A stretch of 6,755 nucleotides of DNA from positions 1 to 6,755 of the forward strand of contig CAIYPH010000374.1 of the NCBI GenBank assembly GCA_903928045.1, read 5' to 3'. This DNA is from an uncultured Rhodospirillales bacterium. Its GTDB lineage: Bacteria > Pseudomonadota > Alphaproteobacteria > Acetobacterales > Acetobacteraceae. The notes beneath the pieces were generated by a model. The model saw only the letters and a program-made list of their open reading frames with translations. It was not told where the DNA came from and made no database searches. Positions 6,030-6,755 of the stretch are shown here, piece after piece. The position numbers were made by a program, and so were the translations under genes. Numbering within the stretch: position 1 is the first letter of the stretch; each line of letters starts with the position of its first letter.

Positions 6030-6755
6030 ATGACGATCTCCAATTTATCGAGCAGCGCCTGGGCGCGGGCGCGCTTGGCCGGGTCCGCGTCCCGGGCGAC
6101 GATGCGTTGCAGCACCGAGACCGCGCGCGGATCGCCGGCCTCGCCGAGCGCAAACCCCTCGGCGTCGCGCTTGTCGAACCACTGGCGGTCGAACTCCACG
6201 AGGTTCAGCGGCAACTTCTTCCAGTAGTATTTGAGCTCATCCGATTTCCAGCCGGCGTAGATATCGTCCCACGGCAGCGGCTGTGCGTCGGCATTGGCGT
6301 TGTCGGGGTTGAAGGGCAGGCTCGCCAGCTGGTAGCGCACATCCATCGACATGCGCAGCTTGTCCGAGCGGTTGGGGATGCCCTTGTGCACGGCGAGGCT
6401 GTGGAAAAACAGCACGTCGCCCTGGCGGAATTCCCGAGTCGCCCAGCGCCCCTCGAACTGCTCGACGATCTCGATCCCCCCGGCCCCAGCGCCGATATGG
6501 AAATCGAACACCTCGCCGCCATGCGTGCCGGCAGCGACCTGGAGCGGGCCGACCTCCATCGGGCAGTCGATCAGCGGCATCCAGGCGGTATAGACCTCGG
6601 TGGTGCCCTGCACGTTCGGATAGTCCTGATGGGACTTGGTGGTGAAGGCGTCCTTGGAGGGGAAGATATTGCGCATCAGCACGCGGGGATGGGCAAGGAT
6701 GTCACCCCCCAGCAGCCGCTCGAGAAAGCCGATCAGCGCTGGATGGTGCTTCAGC
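6026..6755 (-). CDS. Phytanoyl-CoA dioxygenase (PhyH) family protein (5' end cut by window edge)
   Basis: PhyH-family enzymes are non-haem Fe(II)/2-oxoglutarate oxygenases that hydroxylate fatty acyl-CoAs or diverse small molecules. The frame is open to the right edge, so 242 codons are visible and the N-terminus is missing. A GTG at 6682 is only an internal codon, because coding similarity continues upstream of it. Counting from the first full codon at the edge, the iron-binding HxD motif is SHQD (His42, Asp44). The distal His is probably His123 in VHKGIPN, and Arg134 in KLRMSMDVRYQ likely binds 2-oxoglutarate. The last 60 or so residues are a charged helical extension beyond the jelly roll. 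It starts the minus-strand pair with the SDR, its TGA overlapping the SDR ATG. The substrate cannot be inferred; phytanoyl-CoA itself is not implied by family membership. Confidence 0.9.
   Translation of the reverse strand, partial: LKHHPALIGFLERLLGGDILAHPRVLMRNIFPSKDAFTTKSHQDYPNVQGTTEVYTAWMPLIDCPMEVGPLQVAAGTHGGEVFDFHIGAGAGGIEIVEQFEGRWATREFRQGDVLFFHSLAVHKGIPNRSDKLRMSMDVRYQLASLPFNPDNANADAQPLPWDDIYAGWKSDELKYYWKKLPLNLVEFDRQWFDKRDAEGFALGEAGDPRAVSVLQRIVARDADPAKRARAQALLDKLEIVI
6038..6041 (-). promoter_or_regulatory. Shine-Dalgarno deciding the SDR start
   Basis: GGAG on the minus strand lies inside the end of the dioxygenase gene, 8 nt before ATG 6029. It favours this ATG over the adjacent ATG at 6026, where the spacing would be 11 nt. 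Confidence 0.55.

Noticed and set aside
5481..6227. 248-codon plus-strand open frame opposite the SDR and PhyH genes
   Set aside because: It spans two well-supported minus-strand genes and has the biased composition of an antisense frame.

Overview
The window is GC-rich chromosomal DNA with tightly packed genes, GC-ending codons and frequent start/stop overlaps. It looks alphaproteobacterial. The purC-purS-purQ order, the style of the PAS/HisKA hybrid kinase and the PhyH-SDR pair would suit a Rhodospirillales/Acetobacteraceae-like organism, but that placement is inference and no rRNA or other taxonomic marker is present. I see no tRNA, rRNA, CRISPR array, insertion sequence, integrase or phage gene.

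Region 1 (1-1688, minus strand) is the core of a purine biosynthesis operon transcribed leftward: purC (SAICAR synthetase), then purS and purQ (small and glutaminase subunits of FGAM synthetase). The junctions are a 1-nt overlap and a 1-nt gap, so translational coupling is likely. purQ runs off the left edge, and purL is the expected next gene outside the window.

Region 2 (1689-1871) is a divergent intergenic gap. It carries a good Shine-Dalgarno for purC, a candidate promoter for the pur operon, and a perfect 10-bp GC-rich inverted repeat of unknown role.

Region 3 (1872-5250, plus strand) holds three genes running rightward. The first is a PPP-type metallophosphoesterase resembling PrpE/Ap4A-hydrolase-like enzymes, with an Asn where the family normally has its phosphate-binding Arg. 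The second is a membrane-anchored PAS-HisKA-HATPase-REC-HPt hybrid sensor kinase with variant motifs in its ATP-binding and HPt domains. The third is a nucleoside 2-deoxyribosyltransferase starting 9 nt after the kinase stop. The kinase and transferase probably form a transcription unit. The phosphoesterase may belong to it, but a 67-nt gap intervenes.

Region 4 (5247-6755, minus strand) is a translationally coupled pair: a PhyH-family Fe(II)/2-oxoglutarate dioxygenase, cut by the right edge, followed by a short-chain dehydrogenase/reductase. Together they could hydroxylate a substrate and then oxidise the resulting alcohol. This unit converges on the plus-strand genes with stop codons overlapping in a single CTAG.

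No clear new system is visible. The points most worth following are the variant active-site residues in the phosphoesterase, the kinase and the SDR, and the unusual pairing of a multi-step phosphorelay kinase with a nucleoside-modifying enzyme.
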